A stretch of DNA of 64,000 nt from positions 258,282 through 322,281 of the forward strand of contig NW_008705574.1 in the NCBI RefSeq assembly GCF_000186865.1, written 5' to 3'. The stretch comes from Aureococcus anophagefferens. Taxonomy: Eukaryota; Sar; Pelagophyceae; Pelagomonadales; Pelagomonadaceae. Shown here piece by piece: positions 50,209 to 61,117 of this stretch (position 1 is the first letter of the stretch; every line of letters begins with the position of its first letter). The translations under genes were made by a program, and so were the position numbers. Below the pieces are notes generated by a model that saw only the letters and a program-made list of their open reading frames with translations, was not told the DNA's origin and did no database searches.

Positions 50209-52907
50209 ATGGCGTCCTACCTGCTCGAGAGCCTGTCGACGCTCGTGCTCGGCGAGGAGGACGACAACCCGGCGTGCCTCAAGGTGCGCGGGTCATCCCC
50301 GCGCGCCCCGCCGCCTCGACCCCGCGCCGCGCGCCCGCCGCCGCGCCGCGCGCCGCGAGCCGCGCGCGCCCGCAGGACCCGTCGATCCAAGCTGTGTACG
50401 AGGCGCCGCACAAGGCGCGCCCCCCCGGCGTCTTTTCGCGGCGCGTGCCGGGACGACGCGTCTCTTTGTAGGCCCTCGGCGTGTCCCAGAACTTCAAGCC
50501 CTGGGAGCTCCGCGACGCGCTCCGGAACAACTGCGTGAGCCTCCTCGGCCGCACGTATTTCAACAAGTCCGAGAAGCCCCTGCTGCCCTACAAGCACAGC
50601 CTCATCGCCTACCACCTCATCGCCGACAACGTCAAGGTGAAGAAGGCCCAGGACCTCAAGCGGCTCATGGAGGAGGAGGCGCACCTCTTCCGGGGCAGAC
50701 CCCAGGACGTGCTCCAGATCCTGCGGCCCGTGCACTGCGAGGGCATCGTCATGAACGGCCACGTGCGCGCCTGCGGCATGCTCGCCGTCGTCTACGAGGA
50801 TTATGCGTTGGCCCAGGAGATCGACGACGTCATGCCGCACCAGAAGTACGTCATCCGCGTCTGCTACTGCGCGCGCGTCCACTACGTGAAGCGGCGCTAC
50901 AGCGAGTTCAAGGCGCTCAACGAGCGCATGACCAAGGAGCTGCTGATGGTGCCGGGCTTCCCGGCGTCCGACGCGCTCTTCAAGATGGGCCTGGGCAACT
51001 ACGACGCGCGCGGCCGCGCGCTCTGCCGCTACGTGAGCCGCATCCACGCGTCGCTGGGCGCGCGCGGCATGTTCAGCCCGCGCCTGCTCCAGTTTTTGGA
51101 GATCGACGCGGCGCGGGTCCACATCGAGGAGGACGGCCGCGTGTCGCGCATGCTCGACTCGACGGCCGCCATCTCGGGATCCGCGTGGCACATGGTCGAC
51201 GAGTTCTGGCTCAAGCGCTGGCGCAAGTTCGTCCTCGGCCGCGCGGCGCGGCGCTACGAGCCGCCGGGGCCCATCACCAACGAGCGCTTGTTATTGCCCC
51301 GGGAGCCGCCGGAGGACGTGGACGAGGACCGCGCGTCGACGGTGCCGATCCCCGTGCGCCGCAAGGTCAAGGAGAGCTTCCGGGCCATGTCGTCGGCCGT
51401 CGCCAAGTACACCGTCGCGGAATCCTCCGAGCAGCTCGACCTGCCCGGGGGCATCCCGCGCAAGGACCGCGACGACGACGACGACGACGACGCGGAGGCC
51501 GCGACGATCGGCAAGCACTACCGGGCCATCAACTACAACCTGTGGATCTACTGGAAGATGGTCCACGGCGGCGGGCCCTGCATCACGCGCAAGAACAAGG
51601 ATATTTTGTCTCCGCCGGCCTGCGGCACGGGCATGGAGGCCGTGAGCCGGCTCCAGCGCTTCGCGCGCGTCGTCAACGCGAAGCAGGAGAAGATCGCCAA
51701 GTACTGGAAGCACCTGAGCCGCACGGCGCCGGGCGTGCGCGAGGTGCTCGCCGACTTCGAGGAGCAGCGCATCAAGGACCGCGTGGACCGCGTCATCAAG
51801 GCCGCGAAGAACGAGCGCACGTCGGACCGCCTCCACACGGCGACGCGGTACACGCAGCGCATGTGGCGGTCGAAGAAGGCCTACGCCTTCAACGACGACA
51901 ACGTGCGCGTCATGAAGCACGCCCAGGAGATCTTCGCCCTCGCCGACGGCGAGGTCGAGCACGCGTCCGCGGGCGCGCCGTTCGTCGTCGAGGAGGGCGA
52001 GAACATCATCTCCATGGGCACGACGGAGCAGTACGAGATCAAGTTCTCGGAGAGCGACGGCCCGGCCCTGCCCATCGGGCTGAAGAAGCACGCCTGCTCG
52101 GAGCTCACGTTCATCCACACGGTGGACGCGAAGAATTTGATCATGAAGAAGGGCCGCGACATGTTGGTGGAGGACTCCGTGCTGCTGGTGGTCCAGTCGT
52201 ACCCCGTGTCGTCGCTGAGCCACGAGGCCGTCATGCACCGCCTCAAGTCGGCGAAGTGGCCCTTGGTGTTGAAGTTCGAGCGGCCGCTGGAGGACGCGGA
52301 CGTGACGCTCATGCCGGACATTCTGGAGTTGGACCACGCGACGCCGGGCGGCCTGCCGGACGACATCAAGCTCCAGATGGTCAAGCGCCTGCTGAACAAG
52401 GGCCTGAGGGTGCGCAAGCACGGCCGCGCGGGCAAGCCCCACGACACGATCCTCTACCTCAACGAGACCATCGTCTTCTGGCAGGTGCGGAACGCGCTGA
52501 AGGCGCAGGCGGACTCGAAGATCGTGAAGAAGAAGAAGAACGTGCCCGAGGACGAGCAGGAGGAGGTCAAGGGCCTGTCGCTGAAATACGACCTCACGAA
52601 GGGCGTGTCGCTCTACGACCTCAAGTACGTCCGCGTGGGCAAGATCTCCGCGGCCTTCAAGCGGGCCGTCGCGAAGCGCGCGCCCGAGGCCAACTGCTTC
52701 ACGATCTTCGCCGAGGGCCGCACGCTCGACTTCGAGTGCATCGAGGAGTTCGCCGACAGCGCCAAGGCGCGCACGGTCCTCGCCTGGGCCTTCGACAAGG
52801 TCATCGCCGAGGCCCGCGGCACGAAGATCTTCGTCGACAAGACGGGCGCGCCCATCGCGCGGACCGCGCCCAAGAAGCGCCTCCGCATGATCGTGGGGGC
52901 GCACTAA
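50209..52907 (+). CDS. PX-domain protein with DUSP-like, PDZ-like and PH-like regions; contains a 39-bp exon
   Basis: Exons 50209-50283, 50376-50414 and 50472-52907 give 849 residues. Exon 2 encodes only DPSIQAVYEAPHK; it has a GT donor before it (GTGCGC) and a GC donor after it (GCGCGC). The PX domain (about 163-250) has KYVIRVCYCARV, the phosphoinositide motif VKRRYSEFKALNERM, and a C-terminal helix with RALCRYVSRIHASLG. A DUSP-like start follows at about 277 (WHMVDEFWLKRWRKFVLG, PPGPITNERLL). A PDZ-like segment lies near 583-648 (FIHTVDAKNLIM to WPLVLKFERPL), then a C-terminal PH-like region. Endosomal PI3P binding is the likely location signal. The order of domains is one I do not know from a named family. 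Confidence 0.78.
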
Positions 52908-53067
52908 CAGTACACAACCGAGTGCTATGGCACGTCGCGCGCGGCGGTGTCGACGTCGACGAGCGCGCCCTCTCCCGAAGATCTGCACAGCCAGCTATAT
53001 CCCGTCGTTGCCGCGGTTTGTGAGCGCGGGCGCTGGAGGTTTTGCGCGCGCGCATCGGCTCGACGCC

Positions 53068-55981
53068 ATGGCGGCTCCCGAGCTGCCGGAAGGTGCGCGC
53101 GCCCCGTGGTCGCGCGTTCCGGCACGCCCCGTCCCGCAGGCACGCTCAACATGTTCATCCAGAACAAGAACCTCGAGAAGCGCGCCCGCCGCGTCCGCTC
53201 GACACAAAAAGGCTGCCCCGCCCCCCCCGACCCAAAACATAGAAAACGCGATGGAACCCCAGGTACGGCCTGCTCGTGGACAAGGACGCCGGCTTCCTGC
53301 CGGAGAACTTCGTGGACTACCGCCTCGTGCCGCGCGCGGAGACGTTGGAGGAGGTCCGCGCGGTCGGGTTCATGAGCGACTTCCACCCCATGTTCACGCA
53401 GATCTCCGCGGACAAGAGCGAGTTCATTTTAGTCATCGTGGACCGGCAGCAGGTCTACGGCGACTCCTGGCGCGTCTGCCTCACCGCGGAGGCCCAGACG
53501 CGCGAGATGGCCCAAATAGAAGCCCAGGAGGCGGAGAAGAAGGCTTTGGACGACGCCATCGCCGCGGAGAAGGCGCGCCTCGAGGAGCAGCAGCGCGCGG
53601 CGGAGACGGCGGTCTACGAGGACAAGCCCTTCACGCCGCGGCCCTACGAGTCCGCGACGATGGCCGAGACCGCGGACGACGTCGCGGCGCTGACGATCCA
53701 GCCCGAGCGGCCTCTGATCAACTACACGCTCATCCGCCCCCTGGACTCCTTCGGCCACGCCGTGAACTTCGCCGACCGGTCGGCGGAGAACGAGAAGTAC
53801 ATCGAGCACCGCGCGCAGAAGAACCCCGACTTCGAACTGAACCGGCGCGAGGCGGACATCTCCCTCCAGGCGTCGCCGGCCGTGGATTCCGTGCACACGC
53901 AGACCTGGTACCGGCCCGTGAACATGGCGACGCAGTACGAGCCCGTCGCCGAGGACCCGGCGCCCGTGCCCGCGATTTCGCGGATCCGGGGCAAGGCCAT
54001 CTCCGAGGGGGCGCTGCCGCCGGCGAACGCGGCCTACAGCGCCGAGGAGGAGGAGCAGCGGTCGCTGCTGGCGGCCCACGAGAAGGGCAACGCGCAGCTG
54101 GCCGACTTCCTCAAGGCGAAGCGGAGCGTCGTCGAGGCCGCGCTGCAGCAGAACGAGACCGTCGACGTCTTCCGCGACGCGTTCCACGCCGTCGGCGACG
54201 ACGAGGCCGCGGTGTCGAACAAGGGCGAGAACGAGCTCAAGGAGTTACGGACCTTCAACGACATCGTCTACTCGAAGAACATGAGTCTGTGCGACATCGA
54301 CTGGCACCCGACGCAGAAGGGCATGCTCGCCGTCGCGCCCGTGCGGAATTTCAACTTCGACGAGCGCGTGGAGATCTCGGGCCAGGCCTTCAACTCCTAC
54401 ATTTTGCTGTGGGACTTCGTGGATTTGATCCACCCGCAGCTCATGCTCGAGTCGCCCCAGGAGGTGTCGTGCTTCTCCTTCAACTCGACGCAGACGCACC
54501 TGGTGGTCGCGGGCGCGGTGAACGGCCAGGTCGTGCTCTGGGACATCAAGGCCGCCGTCGCGGCGCTCGTGCGCCGCCAGCACCGGTCGTCCATGGCGCG
54601 CGCGGGCGGCGGCGGCTCGGGAGGTTTAGCCGCGGGCGACGACGACGACGAGGGTCGGCCGCCGCCCGTGAAGCCCTGCGCGATCTCCTATCTGGACGCG
54701 ACGCACAAGCGCGGCGTCGCGGACCTGACGTGGCTGCCGCCGGACTCGCAGATCAACTGGCGGGGCCAGTTCCTGGAGAAGAGCCTGTGCGAGGGGCCCA
54801 CGCACCAGTTCGTGACCGTGTCCGGCGACGGCCAGGTCCTCTTCTGGGACACGCGCTACGCGGACATCGCCGCGGGCAACCTACCGAAGGTCGGCCGGCG
54901 CCAGGGCAAGCAGGACGACAAGCCGGGCAAGGACGGCAAGCTGCCCCAGGTCCTGTGGCTGCCCTTATTTCGCATGCAGCTCAAGCGTTTGGAAGGCGTG
55001 GGCGAGCTGTCGCTCTGCCGCGTGTGCCTGGGCTTCGAGGGCGCCGTCGCGGAGGACGCGGGCCGGCCCGACGCGCCGGACCGGCGGTCCCAGCTCTTCT
55101 GCTCGTCGGAGGAGGGCGAGATCGTCTTCGCGGACTGGCTCGCGAAGCCCGTGGGCCGCGACGGGTCGAAGAAGGACGACGACGACGACGACGACGAGAC
55201 GCCCGAGTACGTCCAGTGGATGGCGCCGGACCACTCGCGGCCGGCGACCGTGCTCATGAAGTCGCCCTTCTTCCCGGACATGGTGCTCAGCGTCGGCGAC
55301 TGGAACTTCCAGCTCTGGAAATTGGACCACCCGCGGCCCATCTTCTCGAGCCCGCAGGCGTCCGTGTCGCTGACGACGGGCTGCTGGAGCCCGACGCGGC
55401 CGGGCATGCTCTACATGGCGCGCAGCGACGGCTCCGTGGACGTCTGGGACCTCACGGACTCGTCCTACCGGCCCGCGGCGCAGCTCATGGTCGCGCCGAC
55501 GCGGATCACGAGCATCAAATTCCTCAACCCCACGGCCATCTCGAAGCAGCAGCTCCTGGCCGTCGGCGACAAGGCGGGCAACCTGCACGTCTTCGACGTG
55601 CCGCGCAATTTGTGGCGGCCGTCGCCGAACGAGAAGGCGATGATGGCGTCGTTCGTCGAGGGCGAGGTGAGCCGCGTCGACTACATCGACAAGCGCGCGG
55701 AGTTCCGCAAGCGCCAGGCCGAGATGTTCGTCGACGACGACGGCACGGCGGGCGGCGGCGGCCAGCAGCCCGAGGCGGGCAAGAAGGAGGAGGGCGCGGC
55801 CGCGCCCGCCGCCGAGAAGGCGCACGCGGACGAGGCCGAGTTCGCGGGCGACGAGCTCGACGCCATCAACACGGCCTACAGCGAGCAGCAGGCCAAGTTC
55901 GTCGAGCTCATGGGCCTCAAGCTCGGCGACACGGGCACCGTCGACGTCGACAACGTCGGCGTCAACGTCGCCGGCTCCTAG
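53068..55981 (+). CDS. DNAI3: Axonemal dynein intermediate chain DNAI3/WDR63 (IC140-like)
   Basis: Exons 53068-53092, 53140-53179 and 53263-55981 give 927 residues, close to the usual 890 or so. It is the WD40 intermediate chain of inner-arm dynein f/I1. Landmarks: YGLLVDKDAGFLPENFVDYR, then FTPRPYESATMAETADDVAA, then LRTFNDIVYSKNMSLCDIDW, then GMLAVAPVRNFNFDERVEIS, YILLWDFVDLIHPQLMLESP, EVSCFSFN, GQVVLWDIK, and GDWNFQLWKLDHPRPIFSSP. Exons 1 and 2 are tiny (25 and 40 bp). Intron 1 has GTGCGC; intron 2 has GCGCGC in phase 2, giving NLEK joined to YGLLVDKD. The gene is intact. Confidence 0.88.
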
Positions 55982-56039
55982 GCGCGGGCGTCTCCGCGGC
56001 CGCGTCCAAGTCGCGCCCTCCCCACGCACGCTTACGACG

Positions 56040-56597
56040 CTAGACGAGGGTCAGGCACGACGCGCCCTGGGAGATGCGCCCTGTCTTCGCGTCGAAGGCG
56101 AACCGTTGGGCTTCGTTGGACGCGTCGCAGAGCGCGAGCTTCACGTCCGACGCCGCCGTCTCGAGGCAGTAGCCGTTGTGCATCATGCCGCCGTCGACGG
56201 CGATGGTCGTGTTGAAGGTGAAGCCCGCGCTGCCGGGGTTGGGGAGGCACGTCGCGACCTGGACGGGGTCGACGCTGATGGCCTCGAGGCACGCGCGCGC
56301 GCCCTCGTTCCTGACGTCGCTCCCGCGGACGCCCTTCTCGAGCGTCTCGCCGCTCCACGCCTGGTACTTGTCGCCGGCGTCGCATCCGGCGAGCGTCACG
56401 TTCATGAGGTCCGCGGACGCCTCGCGCTTCATGCATTCGCTGATGCACTGGGACTCGGGCATGGGGCCCGTGAAGCCGTCGGGGCAGGCGTCGCCCGTCA
56501 TGACCTCGCAGTCGTTCATCGTGCAGCAGTAGGGCGTCGGGTCGACGGGCTGGGCAGCGGCCGCGACGGCCAGGGCGACGAGGATTCTCAAGGCCAT
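56040..56597 (-). CDS. Secreted protein with ricin-B-like lectin module
   Basis: 185 residues. Signal peptide MALRILVALAVAAAAQP. A Cys-rich N-terminal part (YCCTMNDCEVMTGDACPDG, then SQCISECM) precedes a beta-trefoil-like region: GYCLETAASDVKLALCDASN, EAQRFAFDAKTGRIS, ASCLTLV. The C-L-x-x and x-L-x-x-C-D-x-x-x-x-x-Q-x-F pattern is that of ricin-B/QXW lectin repeats, which bind sugars; only about one to one and a half repeats are present. It is divergent from the esterase gene, with 126 bp between starts, so both may be co-regulated. Confidence 0.7.
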   Translation of the reverse strand: MALRILVALAVAAAAQPVDPTPYCCTMNDCEVMTGDACPDGFTGPMPESQCISECMKREASADLMNVTLAGCDAGDKYQAWSGETLEKGVRGSDVRNEGARACLEAISVDPVQVATCLPNPGSAGFTFNTTIAVDGGMMHNGYCLETAASDVKLALCDASNEAQRFAFDAKTGRISQGASCLTLV

Positions 56598-56723
56598 GCT
56601 TATATCGACGATCGCGAGGGGAGTTTCAGGATCGTGCACACAAAGTTGTAGCGCGCACCGCACAAAAAAAATCGAGGTGGGTGTGGCCACCGGGCTGCAT
56701 TGTGGAATGCAGCCGGAGTAGCC

Positions 56724-59700
56724 ATGCGCTGGGTCGCCTGGGCCGCGGCCCTGCCGCTGGTCGCGCGGGCCGGCACGATCACGGCCGACGAGGCGCGCTG
56801 CATCGTCGACGGCAAGACGACCATCTTCTTCGGGGATTCGCTCACGCGCTTCTGCTACTACGAATTCAACACGTTCCTCTCGACGGGCGCCGTGCGCGAC
56901 CACGAGCTCGGCGCGTCCTCGGGCGACGGCCGCTGGAGCGACGACTACGACGACTGGGAGGAGTGGACCGAGGAGGGCATCTGCGGCGCGGGCGGGAAAC
57001 ACCGGCGCCGCATCTGGATGGATTTGGACGAAACGACGCGCACGGAATTCTACTTCATCAACAACGTCTGGTATGCTGAAGAGGACATGGACAAGGACGG
57101 CGACACGTCCCTCGCGGACGTCGCGGAGGTCGCGAAGGACGCCGCGGACGTCGTCGTCTACAACATGGGCTGGTGGCAGCTCAAGGACTGCTGGGAGGAC
57201 TACATGTGCGGCGCCGAGGGCTTCGACGAGACCTGCGCGGCCTGGTACGAGGGCATGATGCAGGAGGTGCTGGACAACCTGCTCGCCTTCGACGACGACG
57301 TCGTCGGTATTTACCGCACGACGGCCTGCTGCGGCGAGTCGCACTTCGGAGACAATTACAACAGTCTCGGGACGGTCACGGACGGCTGGGTGCCCGCCAT
57401 CGAGGCGCAGAACGCCAAGGCGACGGCCATGATGGAGGCCGCGGGCGTGCCCGTCGTCGACGTCTACCCGTTCTACAACATCTCGTCCGTCGACGACTAC
57501 ACCTTCGACTCCAGGCACGCGACGGTGGCGACGTGCCACGTCTGGACGGAGATGATCCTGCGGGCCATCGATCGCGCGCAGGGCACGGGCTGCGTCGCGG
57601 ACCTCGGCGCGGACTACGTGCCGGAGTTCGTCTTCGACCGCTGGCCGTCGCCCGGGCCGACGCCCGCGCCGTCGGCGCCGACCTACGCGCCGTCGCCCGC
57701 GCCGTCCTACATGCCGAGCGCGTCGCCGCCGACCTACCCGCCGACGGCGTCGCCCTCGGCGCCCTGCGTCGACGACGTGCGCTGGGCCAAGGTCGGGACG
57801 CCGCGGAAAGACTGCGCGTGGGTCGCCGAGTACCCCGGCCTCCGCTGCGACGTCGTCGGCGCCAACGCCACGGCGCACGAGGCCTGCCGCGCGGCCTGCG
57901 GCTGCTCGTCGCCGCCGTCGCCGGCGCCCGCGGGGTCGCCGACGCCGGCGCCGTCCGCCGCGACGGCGCCGCCGACGGCCGCGCCGACGGCCGCGCCGAC
58001 GGCCGCGCCGACGACCGCCGCGCCCGCGGCGGCGCCCACGGCCGCGCCCGCGGAGGCCGCGATGTCGCCGACGGCGGCGCCGCTCCCTTCGCCGACCGCG
58101 GCGCCGCTCGCGTCGCCGACCGCCGCGCCGACCGCCGCGCCGACCGGGGCGTCGCTCCCTTCGCCGACCGCGGCGTCGCTCGCGTCGCCGACCGCGGCGT
58201 CGCTCGCGTCGCCGACCGCCACTCCGCTCGCGCCGCCGACGGCGCCGCCGACCGGGTCGCCGCTCGCCGCCCCCCCGGCGCAATGCCCGAGGACGTGCTT
58301 CGAGGAAACGTGCGACGCGTGGGCGACCAAGGGCAGCTCGTGTGCAGACCTCGCCTACTGGGGCTGCGACTGCGCCGGCTGTGTCTGCGCGCTGGACGGC
58401 ACGGACGGCGACGCGACCGTCGTGGACAAGAAGCAGGGCGCCGCGCCCGCGCCGACGGCCGCGGCCGCGAGCTCGTGGTCCGTCGAGAGCCTCGAGAGCG
58501 GCGGCGCGACGCGCTACTACTGGGTCTACGCGCCGGACACGGCGGACTACACGGGCATGATGCTCTTCTTCCACGGCGCGGGCGGCGGGGCGAACGTGAG
58601 GCGCGACTACCGCGTCGCCGAGATGGCCGACGCGTACGGCTTCGTCGGCGTCGTGCCCGTCGGCAGCCCGGGCGACGACGACGAGGACGGCAAGGGCGAC
58701 GACGACGTGTGGTCGTCGTGGGACGGCGACAAGCGGCGGCGCCTGGCCGGCGACAGCACGGAGTACGGCTACCACTGGAACGTCGACGTCGCGGACGGCG
58801 TCGACGACGTGAGCTTCGTCCACGCGGTCGTCGCGGCGGTCGCGGAGGACTACGCCGTCGCCGCCGACAGGCCCGTCATCGCCCTCGGCTTCTCCAACGG
58901 CGCGGGCATGTCGGAGCTCCTCGGCTGCCACAGTAGCTACGATCTGTGGGTCGCGCACCTCGGCGTGCACTACCGCGCGGAATCGGACTGGCCGTCGACG
59001 TGCCAGTCCAAGTATTCGGACTGCCCCGAGTGGAACGCCGTCGGCTCCGAGGACTGGTTCCTCGACACCATCGGCACGGACGGCGTCCTCGCGCAGTTCG
59101 AGGCGAGCCGCGACGCCGCGGGCTGCCCCGAGGAGGCCGCGAGCCGGGACGGCGAGTGCTACGAATACGCGAGCTGCCCGTCGTTGGGGCGGCTCTGCGT
59201 CTGGGACGGCGTCGGCCATGCGATCACGGACGCGACGACCGAGGCCGCGTGGACCTATCTGACGGGCGGCGGCGCGTGCGCGCCGACGACGGCCGCGCCG
59301 TCCTCCCTCCCGGGGTCCAAGAAGTCGTCCGACGCCGCCGACGCCGCGTCGTTGGGCGCCGAGAGCCTCTACGCGCTCGCGGCCGTCCTCGCCCTGCTGA
59401 TCCTCGCCGCCGTCGCCTACCGGCTGTCGCGGACGAAGGACTCGGCGCCCTTCGCGCCGCCGTCGCCGCCGCCGCCGCCCGTGGAGGACGTCGCCGCCGT
59501 GGCCGTGCGCGAATTCGCCGTCGAGTTCGACGACACGCCGACGAAGGCGTGCAAGAAGGCGTTCCTCGGCGACGACGCCGACGCGCCGGCCGAGACGCCC
59601 GCGGCCGCGTGCCTCGGCGAGCCCCTCGACACGCAGGTGACGACGGGCTCCGAGATCCACCCCGCGGAGCCCGCGAGCCCCGGCGTCGCGGGCTGGGCGA

Positions 59701-59963
59701 AGACGCTCGAGCTCGGCGACGGCGACGCGCCGGAGGAACCGGCGGGGGGCGTGCCCGACGCGTGGCACCGCACCTGCGAAGCGGAGGCCGCCTCCCCGGT
59801 GGAAGACGCGCAGCGCGCGCTCGACGCGGCCCTCGAGCGGGCGTCGTCGCTCGGGGACCTGGATCCGGAGGCCCCGGAGGGCGACGCCGAGGCCGCCGAC
59901 GCGCGCGACATCGCCGGCGACGTCGCCAAGGCGCTCCTCGACGAGGAGGCCGCGGCGGACTAA
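56724..59963 (+). CDS. Type I membrane protein with two esterase domains (SGNH/PC-esterase and CE1-like)
   Basis: 1079 residues, single exon. Signal peptide MRWVAWAAALPLVARAG. Domain 1 (about 15-300) is SGNH/PC-esterase-like: IFFGDSLTRFCYYEF (GDS) and DSRHATVATCHVW (D-x-x-H). A Pro/Thr linker holds an ShK-like Cys module (CVDDVRWAKVGTPRKDCAW), a Ser/Pro/Thr/Ala repeat stalk, and a second Cys cluster (CPRTCFEETCDAWATKG). Domain 2 (about 590-855) is a CE1/feruloyl-esterase-type hydrolase: MLFFHGAGGG, GFSNGAGMS (Ser), SEDWFLDTIG (Asp) and GVGHAIT (His). A membrane helix follows (LYALAAVLALLILAAVAY), then an acidic cytosolic tail. It probably removes acyl groups from extracellular polysaccharide. 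Confidence 0.78.
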   Translation: MRWVAWAAALPLVARAGTITADEARCIVDGKTTIFFGDSLTRFCYYEFNTFLSTGAVRDHELGASSGDGRWSDDYDDWEEWTEEGICGAGGKHRRRIWMDLDETTRTEFYFINNVWYAEEDMDKDGDTSLADVAEVAKDAADVVVYNMGWWQLKDCWEDYMCGAEGFDETCAAWYEGMMQEVLDNLLAFDDDVVGIYRTTACCGESHFGDNYNSLGTVTDGWVPAIEAQNAKATAMMEAAGVPVVDVYPFYNISSVDDYTFDSRHATVATCHVWTEMILRAIDRAQGTGCVADLGADYVPEFVFDRWPSPGPTPAPSAPTYAPSPAPSYMPSASPPTYPPTASPSAPCVDDVRWAKVGTPRKDCAWVAEYPGLRCDVVGANATAHEACRAACGCSSPPSPAPAGSPTPAPSAATAPPTAAPTAAPTAAPTTAAPAAAPTAAPAEAAMSPTAAPLPSPTAAPLASPTAAPTAAPTGASLPSPTAASLASPTAASLASPTATPLAPPTAPPTGSPLAAPPAQCPRTCFEETCDAWATKGSSCADLAYWGCDCAGCVCALDGTDGDATVVDKKQGAAPAPTAAAASSWSVESLESGGATRYYWVYAPDTADYTGMMLFFHGAGGGANVRRDYRVAEMADAYGFVGVVPVGSPGDDDEDGKGDDDVWSSWDGDKRRRLAGDSTEYGYHWNVDVADGVDDVSFVHAVVAAVAEDYAVAADRPVIALGFSNGAGMSELLGCHSSYDLWVAHLGVHYRAESDWPSTCQSKYSDCPEWNAVGSEDWFLDTIGTDGVLAQFEASRDAAGCPEEAASRDGECYEYASCPSLGRLCVWDGVGHAITDATTEAAWTYLTGGGACAPTTAAPSSLPGSKKSSDAADAASLGAESLYALAAVLALLILAAVAYRLSRTKDSAPFAPPSPPPPPVEDVAAVAVREFAVEFDDTPTKACKKAFLGDDADAPAETPAAACLGEPLDTQVTTGSEIHPAEPASPGVAGWAKTLELGDGDAPEEPAGGVPDAWHRTCEAEAASPVEDAQRALDAALERASSLGDLDPEAPEGDAEAADARDIAGDVAKALLDEEAAAD
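57940..58270. repeat. Low-complexity Pro/Thr/Ala-coding repeat (stalk)
   Basis: Degenerate tandem units of 12-24 bases reading TAAP, SPTAAP and SPTAAS-like in the esterase gene. They form an O-glycosylation-prone stalk between the Cys modules. Confidence 0.8.
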
Positions 59964-60118
59964 ATTCAATGTGGACATTGCCCGGCGAGACGACGATCGC
60001 GCCGCGCGCGCTGGGTGTGCGCGCCTCGCTCAGGTTCGCTAAAATTACATCATGTTGAAGGCAAACTGAACATTTGAGTTCTCAGGATGGTCAGCTGAGA
60101 CGGGGGGGGGCAGCCGCC

Positions 60119-61117
60119 ATGCGCTCCTGGCTGTGGGGCGCGCTGCTGCCGGCGGTCGTCCATGCGCGCTTCGCGTCCATGTGCATCGCGTCCGAAGCGC
60201 TGAGCGCCAAGGAGTCGGAGGTGCTCGCGCGGCGCTGCGCGTTGCAGGTCTGCTCGCTCATGCTGACGACGGCGCCGGCCGAGCCGCCGCTGGTCATGGT
60301 GCACGGCCTGAGCGAGCGCCAGGTGAAGCTCGTCGAGCGCGCGGGCGCCGAGACGCGCGCGTCGCCGGGCCTGCGGGCCTGGAACGCGACCGGCGTCGTC
60401 TGGCGCGACCGACCCGCGCGGCTCGCGGCGCTGTCGGAGCCCGCGAGGACGTACACGTACCACAAGCTCCACATGTGGGACCCGGCCTTCGTGCGCGAGC
60501 CGCACGTCAGCTTCGTCGACAGCGACGCCGTCTTCGTGCGCAACGCGTCCGCGCTCGACGCGCGCGACCTCGAGCGGCCCGCGGCCTGGTTCATGCGCGA
60601 CAGCTGCAAGCCGCCCAACGTCGCCTGGGACCTCTGGGACGCGGGCATCTACATCGACGGCGCCAGGGTCGCCAAGCAGGACGCGTACTGGAACACGGGC
60701 GTCGTGTCCTACGAGCCCGACGCGGCCGTCGCGGCGGCGCTCTGGCGCATGTACGGCGCCGGCGACTTCGCCGCCCTCGACCCGGGCGCCTACGTCTGCG
60801 AGGGCGACGTGCTCCAGACCTACTACTGGCGCGCGAGCGCGGGCGCGCTCCCGCGCAAGCTCAAGGCGGGCTGGAACTTCCGTGGCTACAAGTGCTCCTA
60901 CGCGGACCTCGAGAAACGCGCGGACCTGAAGATCGTCCACAAGGAGGAGGCGCGGTCGGCGAAGATGATCCTCGAGACGTGCGAGGGCGTCCCCGCGCGC
61001 CAGCGGTCCGACGAGCCGCCGGCCTTCCTCCTCGCGCTCCGCGGGGCGCTCGACGAGGGCCGGTGCCTCGACCCCCGCGCCGCCGCCGAGCTCCGCGCGA
61101 CGTGCCCCGACGCGTAA
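60119..61117 (+). CDS. Glycosyltransferase family 8-like protein, secretory pathway
   Basis: 332 residues. The start MRSWLWGALLPAVVHARFAS is a signal peptide or weak anchor. The GT-A fold is indicated by TYHKLHMWDPAFVREPHVSF, then VDSDAVFVRNAS, which carries the DxD metal site, then WNTGVVSYEPD and the C-terminal GDVLQTYYWR and LKAGWNFRGYKCS, the usual layout of GT8 (glycogenin/galactinol synthase-like) enzymes. Donor and acceptor sugars are not readable. It lies next to the double-esterase and lectin genes, consistent with a role in cell-surface glycans. The upstream run of Gs (60102-60109) is only simple sequence. Confidence 0.78.
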   Translation: MRSWLWGALLPAVVHARFASMCIASEALSAKESEVLARRCALQVCSLMLTTAPAEPPLVMVHGLSERQVKLVERAGAETRASPGLRAWNATGVVWRDRPARLAALSEPARTYTYHKLHMWDPAFVREPHVSFVDSDAVFVRNASALDARDLERPAAWFMRDSCKPPNVAWDLWDAGIYIDGARVAKQDAYWNTGVVSYEPDAAVAAALWRMYGAGDFAALDPGAYVCEGDVLQTYYWRASAGALPRKLKAGWNFRGYKCSYADLEKRADLKIVHKEEARSAKMILETCEGVPARQRSDEPPAFLLALRGALDEGRCLDPRAAAELRATCPDA

